Shown here in pieces: positions 54,001 to 64,000 of a stretch of 64,000 bases of DNA. The notes beneath the pieces were generated by a model. It had not been told where the DNA came from. It worked only from the letters and a program-made list of their open reading frames with translations, and made no database searches. Made by a program: the position numbers and the translations under genes. Each line of letters opens with the position of its first letter. The first letter of the stretch is position 1. The stretch covers positions 4,642,501-4,706,500 of the forward strand of contig CANJKZ010000084.1 of NCBI GenBank assembly GCA_947471745.1, given 5' to 3'. Source of the DNA: Closterium sp. Naga37s-1. Taxonomy: Eukaryota; Streptophyta; Zygnematophyceae; Desmidiales; Closteriaceae.

Positions 54001-57000
54001 TCTTCCTTGGCTTCCCTCCTGACGCACCCGGGTGGCAGTTCTACCACCCCACCTCGCGTCGTGTTTTGTCCTCTCAGGACGTCACGTTCGACGAGTCGGT
54101 GTCGTACTACCGTCTCTTTCCCTACCGCACTGCCTCTCCCCCCCCCCCCGCCACTCTTCCTGGCACCAGGTACTCCCCTGGTAGACCCCCTCCCCCCCCA
54201 GGGTCCTGCCCCCTCAGGTGTGTCCCAGGTAGACCCTGCCGAGCCAGTCGAGGTAGCTGTCGACTCAGGTGCTGCTAGGGGTGCTGACCCTGCGGGTGCG
54301 GGGACTGGGGGTGCTGAGACTGGGGGTGCTGAGTCTGGGGGTGCTGAGACTGGGAGTGCTGACTCTGGGGGTGCTGAGACTGGGTGTGCTGAGCCTGGGG
54401 GTGTGGCGCCTGAGGGTACTGTGTCTAGAGGTGCTGAGCCTGCGCCTGCTGAGTCTGGAGGTGCTCCAGGTGTCCCGTCACGGCGGGAGCCCCTCTCTCC
54501 ACAGCAGCTCCGTGAGTGGTACTCTCGGCGCTGTCGAGTTGCTACTGGAGGTGGTGCTGGTGCTGGAGCTGCTGGAGGTGCTGCTGGTGCTGGAGCTGCT
54601 GGAGGTGCTGGAGGTGCTCCTAGGGCTATTGGGGGTGCTGGCGCTGCTGGAGGTGGTGCTGGTGCCGGAGCTGCTGGAGGTGCTGCTGGTGCTGGAGCTA
54701 CTGGAGGTGCTGGAGGTGCTACTGGAGCTACTGGAGGTGCTGGCGTTGCTGGAGGTGGTGCTGGTGCTGGAGCTGCTGGAGGTGCTGCTGGTGCTGGAGC
54801 TGCTGGAGGTGCTGCTGGTGCTGGAGCTGCTGGAGGTGCTGCTGGGACTGGAGACCCTGGGGCTGAGGGTTCCGGTTCTGTCTCTGCTGTTTCTGGAGGC
54901 GCTGCGCGGCCGCGGCCGTACTACGTTCCGCTCCTTCAGCAGGTTCTTGGCTCCTCGCCTTCTCCTGGTCCTCCTCCTCCTTTCCTGAGTCCACCGCCTG
55001 TCCAGTCCCAGTCGCAGTTGCAGCCGGCCTCTCCGCTGCCTGGTCCTTCTCCTTACTCTGGACCGACTAGAGGTCTTACGGAGCGTCGTGAGCCTGAGTC
55101 GCGTCCTGTGTCACCTGTGTCTCGCTCTGCGTCACCTGTCCGTACTGTTCGCGCTGGTCTTGTTTCACGTCCGCGTCCTTCTCCTGTCCCAGGCACTCAC
55201 TCTATGACTCTGCGTCCTTCTACTGCTCCACAGCGTGTCCCTCTGCCGTCTCCTCCTGCGTCCTCTCTTCCTGACGGTCCGGACCCGGAGTCTGACTCCC
55301 TTCGTGCTGCTAGTCCTACTGTCACGCGCTTTCTGGCCACTGCTGTCACTGACCCTCTGTTTGAGTCCACTGCTGCGTCTGCTCTTGTTACTGAGCTCGT
55401 TGACTTTGCTGCAGCCTGTCGCCTAGACTACGCCGCTAGTCTTGTTGCTGAGTCTGCGTCTGTCTGTCCTCCGTCCGTCGGGGGTGAGTGTGCTCTTGGC
55501 ACGGACGTCCTTGAGGACAGGCAGGAGGACCTTGAGTGCTTTGCCGGTGCTTCACCTCATCTCGTGTCCATGCTGCTTGCCCCTGAGGGAGACCCGGATG
55601 CACTAGACATCCCGACCCCGCGCTCTTACGCAGAGGCGATAGAGGGTCCCTACTCCTCTCAGTGGCAGGCAGCCATGGACGCAGAGATGGCTTCCTGGAA
55701 GTCCACAGGCACCTACGTAGACGAGGTTCCCCCACCTGGGGCGAACATCGTCAGTGGCATGTGGATCTTCAGGGTGAAGCGGCCGCCGGGTTCTCCGCCT
55801 GCCTTCAAGGCGCGTTACGTTGCACACGGCTTCAGTCAGCGTCAGGGAGTTGACTTCTTTCAGACCTTCTCCCCTACCCCGAAGATGACCACTCTTCGGG
55901 TACTGCTGCACGTTGCTGCTCAGCGTGACTACGAGCTCCACTCGCTTGACTTCAGCACAGCCTTCCTACAGGGCAGCCTCCACGAGGAGATCTGGCTGCG
56001 CCGCCCACCTGGCTTCACTGGGTCGTTTCCAGCTGGTACCCAGTGGAGCCTCCGGCGGCCAGTCTACGGTCTCCGCCAGGCGCCCCGTGAGTGGCACGAC
56101 ACGCTCAGGACGACTCTTGCTGCTCTTGGTTTTGCTCCTTCCACTGCTGACCCTTCTCTGTTTCTACGCACTGACGCTACTCTGCCGCCGTTCTACGTTC
56201 TTGTGTACGTAGACGACCTTGTCTTTGCTACTGCTGACACGGAGGCACTCGCCCACGTGAAGTCCGAGCTGCAGAAGAGACACACGTGCACAGACCTGGG
56301 TGACCTGACAAGCTATCTTGGCTTGCGGATCACCCGGGACCGAGCACAGCGCACCATTACCTTGACTCAGTCACACATGGTGCAGCAGGTCCTTCAGCGC
56401 TTCGGCTTCACCTACTCCTTGCCACAGTCCACTCCTCTGCCTACCGGTCACTCGCTCTCAGCTCCACCTTCGGACGAGTCCGTAGAGCCGAGTGGCCCGT
56501 ATCCAGAGCTTGTGGGCTGCCTCATGTACCTGATGACTTGCACACGACCTGACCTCGCATACCCTCTCAGCCTTCTGGCTCGCTACGTGGCTCCCGGCAG
56601 GCACCGAAAGGTGCACTGGGATGCTGCGAAGAGGGTGTTGCGATACTTGTGCAGTACATCGGGCATGGGGCTGGTGCTTGGAGGACGGGCTCGAGTTGTC
56701 CTCACTGGTCACGCTGACGCCTCCTGGGTTGACGACTTGGCTACGCAGCGGTCGTCACAGGGTTACACCTTCAGCCTTGGCTCCGGTTCTGTCTCCTGGC
56801 GGTCTACCCGCTCTTCTTCTGTTCTCAGTTCCAGTTGTGAGGCTGAGATCTACGCTGGGGCCATGGCTGCACAGGAGCTTCGCTGGCTCACCTACCTGCT
56901 GACCGACTTGGGAGAGGCGCCTCGTTCTCCTCCAGTTCTGTACGTCGACAACAAGGCCATGCTGGCCTTGTGTCAGGAGCACAGACTGGAGCACAGAACG

Positions 57001-57413
57001 AAGCACATTGCTCTGCGCTACTTCCTTGCTCGAGAGTTGCAGCAGCGTGGCCAGCTTCGTCTTGCTTACGTGGCCTCTCAGGCCAACACTGCTGATGTTT
57101 TCACCAAGGCACTTCAGCCTTGTGATCATCAGCGTTTCTGTACTGTGTTAGGCCTTGTACCTACTGTACCTCACTTGTTGACTTCTTGACTCTGCTTGTA
57201 CTCTATTTACTTATACCTGCATGCTTACACTTGCTAGGTTGTGTTCACTGTATTGTTTGCTTTCCTTTATATAACTCTGCATGTGAACTGGCCTTATGGC
57301 CCTTTGCTTGTGCTCAGACTGTGTGGTGACTTTGTGATCCACCCTGAGCTTGCTTTGCTTTTCTTGACTGGTCTTGTGACCTCTTGTTCTCCCCCACTTT
57401 GCCTATGGGGGTG

Positions 57414-57735
57414 TGTCAAACTTATATCTGCTATAGTCTATTTAGGCTGTAGTGGGGTAGTTCTTAGAGGGTACAACACTTTTGTGCTTTCTACTTGTAC
57501 TCATCTCATTCCTAGTTCATTCATTCTTTCGTCAATTATCTCACAGCTTACACTTGCTAGGTTGTGTTCACTGTATTGTTTGCTTTCCTTTATATAACTC
57601 TGCATGTGAACTGGCCTTGTGGCCCTTTGCTTGTGCTCAGACTGCGTGGTGACTTTGTGATCCACCCTGAGCTTTCTTTACCTTCTTGACTGGACTTGTG
57701 ACCCCTTGTTCTCCCCCACTTTGCCTATGGGGGTG
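57414..57735 (+). repeat. Extra LTR copy and internal end before the outer 3' LTR of element B
   Basis: 57414-57545 is a diverged LTR copy (TGTCAAACTTATATCTGC). 57546-57735 repeats the 3' non-coding end, matching about 57220-57413. Element B therefore ends in an LTR, internal end, LTR arrangement. Confidence 0.85.
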
Positions 57736-59211
57736 TGTCAAACTTATATATGCTATAGTCTGTTTAGGCTGTAGTGGGGTAGTCCTTAGAGGGTACAACA
57801 CTTTTGTGTTTTCTACTTGTACCCCACTTGTTTCCTAGTTCCATCATTCCTCTCATTATTCTCACACGACTACACACTAACTTTTGCCCCGGTCAGCCGA
57901 CACACAAGTGTTCGTCTCGTCATCTGCGAAGCAGCTGCAAAGAATTTTCCGCTTCGACAAATTGACGTTTCGAACGCATTCCTGTACGCTGACGTCGATG
58001 CTGAAATCTACGTCGAATATCCGCATATCTATTCGACAAATCCGCCAAGTGTTTGCAAGCTCAAGAAGTCACTGTACGGTATCAAACAAGCACCGCGACT
58101 GTGGCAGCAGCATTTGAACAGGAAACTGATAGAAGTTGGGTTCCGACAACTGCCGCATGATCCCGGGATGTATCGACTAGACGACAAGGGGAGCTACGCG
58201 CTGCTCGTGGCATACGTGGACGACATTTTCTACGTCAGCTCTTCGGCTTCTTTGGGTGATCGCATCGAAGCAGATTTGAAGAAATCTCTAGATTTAACTG
58301 TCTCTACCAAAGTAACCCAATTTCTTGGGTTAAACATTTCACGAACCGCCTCCGCCATCCACCTCACAGCATCGAAGCATGCTGAGTCACTTGCTAAGCG
58401 TTTCAAGATTTCTACAGACTACGTCGCTACACCGTATCGATCTACACCCACCGGGCACATCCTAAACAACACCAAACTTTCAGCGGTTGGTCTACAACTG
58501 TACCAGCAGCAACTCGGGTGTCTTCTCTTCGCAGCAGTCACATGCCGTTTCGACCTTGCTTACGTCGCAAGCTATCTCGCACAATTTTTACGTTGCCCAA
58601 AAGAAGAACACCATCTCGATCTTTAGCGCGCTCTACACTATTTTGTCGCAACACCAACAGTCGGGCTGATTTTCAACATAGGAAAACCGACCGACAAAAT
58701 GTACCTCAGCGGATATGTCGACGCAGACCACGCTGGTGACACATCAGGTCGTCGGTCACGAACAGGCTACATTTTCCGTCTCGAGCCAATTGGTCCGATC
58801 TCGTGGAACTCATCGAAACAAGAACTCGTGTCACTTTCCTCGGCTGAAGCAGAATTCATTGCCGCGTGTGCTGCAACCCGAGAATGATTATACTTACAGG
58901 AACTGCTCGACGAAGCAAAATTCGTCACGCCAAATCAGTTTACGCTGCAGTGCGACAACCAGAGTGCAATTACCATCGCCAACAAGCCCGGCTTCGTCAA
59001 TCGCACGAAACATATTTCACTGCGTTACTTCTTCGTCAAAGATGCGATCGACAAGGGGAGAATGCGCCTTGTCTACTGTCCCACTGGCGACATGGCAGCT
59101 GACTCACTTACCAAGAAGCTGACACGACAGAAATTCCACCACTGCAACCAGCTCAGCGGAATTTCTGAGACAACTGGGTAACTACACCGAACTCCTAGAA
59201 GTGAAGGGGAG

Positions 59212-59437
59212 TGTTGAGATAATATCGAGACTTAAGCACTTCAAGGAAATTCGTGTAGTATAGTAAAGTACCGATAGGCTGACGCCAGCAAAGCGCTACG
59301 CGCCCTAGGATGACGTCAGCACGTAGCTATAGGCCCCGCGAATAGTCACGTACCGTTTCAGAACAGGAATAGCGAGAATAGCACAGTACAATAGGCGAAA
59401 AGGTACTTTACTCTAGCTATATATTATGTATGCTTGT
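59212..59437 (+). repeat. 3' LTR of element A, first 226 bp, cut by element C
   Basis: Begins TGTTGAGATAATATCGAGAC like the 5' LTR and breaks at TATGCTTGT, where element C begins. Confidence 0.85.
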
Positions 59438-62400
59438 TGTCAGATATATATGCCTTAGCCTATGTAGGCTGTAGTGGGGTAGACACTAAGGGGTACAGGT
59501 TTCATATTTGTACCTCACACTTTCCTAGTTCATTCATTCCTGTTTGATTTCCACATGGTATAGAGCGGGTTCCCTCATGGGACCGTTCCTTCCTAAGGGC
59601 ACACCATAACAAATTTTTTTTTAGCTGCCCGAAGCGAGTCTCGCGCCCTGCCCTTTTTTTTTTTTTTTTTTTTTTCGCGGCCCCTACGTGGCCCCTTCGT
59701 CGCCTAGCACGCCCCTACGCGGCCCCTACGCGGCCCCTAAGCGACCCCTACCCGGCGCCTAGCGCGCCCCTACGCGGCCCCTACGCGGCCCCTACGCGGC
59801 CCCTACGCGGCCCCTACGCGGCCCCTACGCCGCCCCTACACGGCCCCGTCGCGGCCCCGTACCTGACCTGCCCCGGCCCCGACCCTGTCGCGGCCCCGTC
59901 CCTGACCTGCCTCGGCCCCGTCCCTGACCTGACGCGGCCCCTACGCGGCCCCTACGTGGCTCCTGCGCCGCCCCTACGCGGCCCCTACGCCGCCCCTACG
60001 CCGCCCCTACACGGCCCCGTCGCGGCCCCGTACCTGACCTGCCCCGGCCCCGACCCTGTCGCGGCCCCGTCCCGGACCTGCCCCGGCCCCGATCCTGTCC
60101 CGGACCTACCCCGGCCCCGTCGCGGCCCCGTCCCGGACCTGCCCCGGCCCCGACCCTGTCCCGGCCCAACCCCGGCCCCGTCGCGGCCCCGTCCCGGACC
60201 TGCCCCGGCCCCGACCCTGTCCCGGCCCCGTTGCTGCCCCGTCCCGGACCCTGCTCGGCCCCGACCCTGTCCCGGCCCTGTCACGGCCCCGACCCAGTCC
60301 CGGACCTGTCGCAGCCCTGCCCCGGCCCTCCCTCGACTCCGCCCCTGGTAAGAGCATAGCAGGGCCGAGCCGCGCTGCCGAGCCGCACTGCTTTGCCGAG
60401 CCGCCCTGCCGAGTCGCGCTGTCCTGCCTAGCTCAGTTGCACTGCTGCCGCTGCTAGTCTGCTGCTGCTCCTATCATGGCTAGTCCTAGTCTTCTTACCT
60501 TTGATGCTGAGGGTCGAGCGGTTGACTTCGATGTCTGGCTAGATGATCTGCAGATTTTCCTTCAGTGCGATAGCAAGGATGGTCTCTCACTGTTTGATCT
60601 TACGTCTGGCGCCTCTACTGCCCCTGCTGCTGATGCTGACAGTACTGTTCGCTCGCAGTGGCTCACGCGCGATGCTGCTGCCCGCCTTGCTGTGCGTAGT
60701 CACCTACCGTCTACTGAGCGCGCGCACTTTAGTCAGTACAAGAGTGCTAAGACTCTGTACGACGCAGTAGTTGCACGTTACTCTTCCCCTGCCACTGCTG
60801 CGCTTAGCCGCCTCATGCTACCGTACCTGTTCCCTGACCTCGCTGCTTTTGCCACAGTCACTGACCTCATTACGCACCTCCGCACTAGTGACTCTCGCTA
60901 CCGCGCTGCGCTTCCTGCTGAGTTCTGTGCCCAGAACCCCCCCCCCATGTACATCACCCTCTACTACCTAGTCACTCGACTCCCTGACACTCTTCGCTCG
61001 GTCAGGGACCACTTCCTCTCTCTTTGCCCTACCACCCTCACTGTCGACCTCCTCGAGGAGCGCCTCCTTGCAGCAGAGACTAGTATTACCGCTGTAGGAG
61101 CCTCTCGTGGTGACCCCCGTACCCCTTTCTTTGAGGGGTGCTCCCCCGTTCCTCTTTGGCCCTCCGTTGCCTCTGCTGCTGCTGTCGACCTTGTTGGCAC
61201 CGAGTCGGTCAGCGCTGCGTCTGCTCCTAGTGAGAGGCGCCGCACCAGCAAGGGCAAGCGGGGCAAGGGCGCTGGAGGAGGTGGTGGGGGCGGCGGTAGT
61301 GGCGGTGGAGGCGGAGGAGGGGGTGGGGGTGGGGGTGGTGGCAGAGGTGGGGGCTTCGGTGGCAGCGGTGGAGGTGGAGGCGGCGGTGGCGGTGGCGGGA
61401 GGGGTGGAGGAGGCGGAGGCGGCGGCGGCGGAGGTGGAGCTGGTAGAGGCGGAGCTGTGCAGCGGGGACCCCAGCAGCAGCAGCGCTCTCGTGAGACCCC
61501 GTCGCCCCAGCAGCTTCGTGAGTGGTACGCGGGGCGCCAGGGGTCTGGGGGTGCTGGTCCCTGTACTTACGTCCTGCGCACCGGCGACCGCACTGGAGAG
61601 CAGTGTGGCGGCCTGCACGCCACCCAGCGCTGCTTCGGTCGCCTGACAGACGCCTGGCGTGCCCAGTTCCCGGACGCCACTGAGATCCCTCGTTGGGGTG
61701 ATCTGCTCAGGTCGGGTGTAGCTATCTTTGATCTTGACTTTGATGCTATTTTTGCTGCCATGTATGCTGTGTCTATTAGTGCTGAGGGTGACTGTTACGT
61801 GTGTGTTCCGCCTGACCCTGGTATTGAGGCTGCTGCTCTAGGTGCTCGTGAGTCTGCTGCTCCAGGTACTCGTGAGTCTGCTGCTCTAGGTGCTGGTGAG
61901 TGTGCTCTCTCAGGTACCGCGTCGGCGCAGGTCTTGCACACCTTCACCCTCGACTCGGGTGCTTCCCGCTCCTTCTTTCGAGACCGCACCACCCTTACGC
62001 CGCTCAGTCGGCCGGTTGCGGTCTCCCTTGCAGACCCCTCTGGGGGTCCTGTTCTTGCTCGCTACTCCACTGTCCTCCCGTGTCCGGCGGCCCCGTCCGG
62101 CTCCCTGTCTGGTCTCTACCTCCCCTCGTTCTCTACGAACTTGGTGAGTGGTGCTGACCTTCAGGATGCAGGGGTTGACCAGTTCACTCCTGCGAGTCAG
62201 CGAGTGACCCACTGCTCGTGTGCTCAGACGGGCCGCCACTTGGCCACGTTTACCCGTCGACTGGGGTCGAGCCTGTACACACTGACCACAGAGTCTCCCC
62301 CGGTTGCTGCGTCTGGTCAGGTAGCTGCGTCGAGTCAGGTGTTTGCTGCAGCGTCTCGGTCAGGTCCTGAGTCTGCCCCCTGCTCGTGTCGCCTCCTGTC

Positions 62401-64000
62401 CCACCAGACCCTCCTCTGGCACCACCGCCTTGGTCACCCCTCCTTGCCTCGTCTCCGAGGCATGGCCTCCCGTGTCCTTGTCTCTGGTTTCCCCCGGTCC
62501 CTCCCTCCCCTTCCCCCGGGGCCTGCCCCTACCTGCGTCCCCTGCGTCGAGGGGCGGCAGCGCGCCGCTCCTCACTCCTCCGAGTTTCCCCCGACAGAGG
62601 CTCCGCTGCAGACTCTTCACATGGACGTGTGGGGCCCAGCCCGCGTCCGTGGACAGGGTCACGAGCGTTACTTCCTGCTGGTGGTTGACGACTACTCGCG
62701 TTACACCACTGTCTTCCCCTTGCGCAGCAAGGGTGAGGTCACTGAGGTGTTGATCGACTGGATCCGCGTTGCTCGTCTCCAGCTCAGAGAGCGTTTCGGC
62801 TCGGACTTTCCTGTTCTGCGTCTGCACTCCGACAGAGGCGGAGAGTTTTCCTCTGACCTTCTGCGAGCCTTCTGACGTGCGGAGGGCATCCGCCAGACGT
62901 TCACGCTTCCGGCCTCTCCACAGCAAAATGGGATTGCTCTTCCGTACTACCGTCTCTTCCCCTACCGCACTGCCCCCCTCCCCCCCCCGCCGCTCTTCCT
63001 CGCTCCCGGTCCCCCCCCGGTAGACCCCCTCCCCCCTCAGGGTCCTGCCCCCTCAGGTGTGTCCCAGGTAGATGCAGTCGAGCCTGTCGAGGTAGCTGCT
63101 GACTCTGGTGCATCTGGGGGTGCTGAGCCTGAGCGTGCGGAGCCTGGGGGTGCTGGGTCTGGGGGTGCTGAGCCTGAGCGTGCGGAGCCTGGGGGTACTA
63201 GGTCTGGGGGTGCTGAGCCTGAGCGTGCGGAGCCTGGGGGTGCTGCTTCTGGGGGTGCTGAGCCTGGGGTTGCTGGGAGTGGGGGTGTGGAGCCTGCCGG
63301 TGCTGGACCTGGCGGTCCTTCGGGTACTTTGTCCCGGCGGGAGCTTCCCTCTCCACAGGAGCTGCGCGAGTGGTTTGCTCGGCGCTGGAGCCGTGCTGCT
63401 GGAGCTGGAGTTGCTGCCGGTGCTGGAGGTTCTGCTGCTGCTGGAGGTACTGGAGCTGGAGGTGCTGCTGGAGCTCGTACTGGAGGTACTGGAGCTGCTG
63501 GGCCTGGTGGTGCTCCTGGTGCTGGAGCTACTGGTGGAGCTGGAGCTGGCCGTGCTGCTGGAGTGGGTGCTACTGGAGGTACTGAAGCCGGAGCGACTGT
63601 GTCTGCCGGTGGTCCTGCTGGAGCTGGAGCTGCTGGAGGTACTGGAGCTGGTGGTGCTGCTGGAGTTGGAGCTGACGCTGGGGGTACTGGTGTTGTCCCT
63701 GCTGGTTTTGGAGGTGCTGCGGGGCCGCGGCCGTACTTCGTTCCGCTCCTTAAGCAGGTTCTTGGTCTTCCGCCTTCTTCTAGTCCTGCTCCTTCCTTAG
63801 AGTGTCCTCCGCCTGTCCAGTCCGAGTCACAGTTACAGCTGGTCTCCCCTCTGCCTGCTCCTTCTCCCTACGCTGGTCCTACTGGAGGTCTTGCTGAGCG
63901 TCGTGACCCTGAGTCGCGTCCTGCGTCGCCTATTCGCACTGCTCGCACTAGTTGTCGTGTTCCACGTCCGCGTCCTCCTGCAGTCCCGGGCACGCATCAG
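59438..64000 (+). mobile_element. Ty1/copia element C, inserted in the LTR of A, runs off the window
   Basis: The 5' LTR is 59438-59555 (118 bp, TGTCAGATATATATGCC...TTCCACA), then primer site TGGTATAGAGCGGG. A leader of 11-bp GCGGCCCCTAC-type and longer CGGCCCCG repeats spans about 59690-60340. The gag region starts at 60476 with a long Gly run, followed by protease (LDSGAS), pre-integrase (HHRLGHPS) and integrase regions to about 62870. A Gly/Ala/Val-rich linker spans about 63100-63760. The reverse transcriptase part is not reached. It is broken, with at least one internal loss. It is the same family as B but a distinct subfamily. Confidence 0.85.
59690..60340 (+). repeat. GC-rich leader minisatellite of element C
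   Basis: Head-to-tail CCCCTACGCGG units (11 bp) give way to longer CCGACCCTGTCCCGG-type units. The leader of element B (49190-49580) has an analogous 11-bp array, GCGGCCCCTTC. Confidence 0.85.

Larger units (their letters stand above)
48961..57866 (+). mobile_element. Ty1/copia element B, young, inserted in element A
   Basis: The 131-bp LTRs at 48961-49091 and 57736-57866 appear identical by eye and are flanked by the 5-bp target duplication CGACT (48956-48960 and 57867-57871), so insertion is recent. Parts: primer site from 49092, GC-rich leader with 11-bp repeats (about 49190-49860), a partial gag duplicate (about 50070-51010), a second leader piece, gag-protease-integrase region (about 51258-54250), a Gly/Ala-rich linker (about 54270-54900), and reverse transcriptase-RNase H region (about 55590-57189, YVDD). 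It looks nearly whole, with perhaps one or two breaks and internal duplications. Confidence 0.88.
44064..59437 (+). mobile_element. Ty1/copia element A, fossil, host of nested insertions
   Basis: The 5' LTR is 44064-44467 (404 bp, TG...CA), followed by a tRNA-type primer site starting TGGTATTGCGAGCG. The 3' LTR begins at 59212 and is interrupted by element C at 59438; its remainder is beyond the window. Parts seen: gag-like region (about 44523-45830, with a Gln-rich N-terminus and a CX2CX4HX4C zinc knuckle), protease and integrase regions (about 46210-48955), and reverse transcriptase and RNase H regions (about 57872-59180, with YVDD). The comparable LTR pieces differ at roughly 3% of positions, so it is moderately old. 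It is broken, with several breaks besides the insertions of B and D. Confidence 0.85.

Overview
This 64 kb window is nuclear DNA of a streptophyte, most likely a green alga of the land-plant lineage. The evidence is a homologue of the plant clock protein TIME FOR COFFEE, three LEA_2 (NDR1/HIN1-like) genes, a plant-type NAD+ carrier, many short GT-AG introns, GC-rich genes with very long Ala/Gln/Pro tracts, and Ty1/copia retrotransposons. A zygnematophyte such as Closterium is my best guess from general style; the sequence does not prove it.

Layout. 1-11706 (+): a giant TIC-like gene whose 5' end lies outside the window. 11707-14800: purine-rich satellite DNA and a dispersed repeat. 15276-26065 (-): a tandem cluster of three LEA_2 genes with a shared exon plan, with two foldback elements between the first and second. 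28567-33744 (+): a nine-exon mitochondrial carrier gene of the NAD+/folate subfamily. 35145-36662 (+): an intronless gene for a secreted acidic protein built from four imperfect modules, with no family I recognise. 36663-43866: no firm gene, mostly a 3.5 kb polypurine satellite. 44064-64000: nested copia elements. Element A is split by the young element B, carries an older fragment D, and has its 3' LTR cut by element C, which runs off the window.

The most unusual signal is a small palindrome, core TTTTGAGACGTCTCAAAA and close variants, found about a dozen times. At most sites it sits between two direct copies of the local sequence, 11 to about 75 bp long. In the carrier gene these duplications copy exon pieces into the neighbouring introns, so seven of nine exons have degenerate echoes. 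The third LEA_2 gene has similar echoes, two of which still have intact splice sites and reading frame. This looks like an undescribed insertion or repair process that makes long direct duplications and seeds exon copies.

No tRNA, rRNA, CRISPR array or bacterial-type operon was seen. Exon boundaries were read by eye from GT-AG sites, phase and homology between paralogues.
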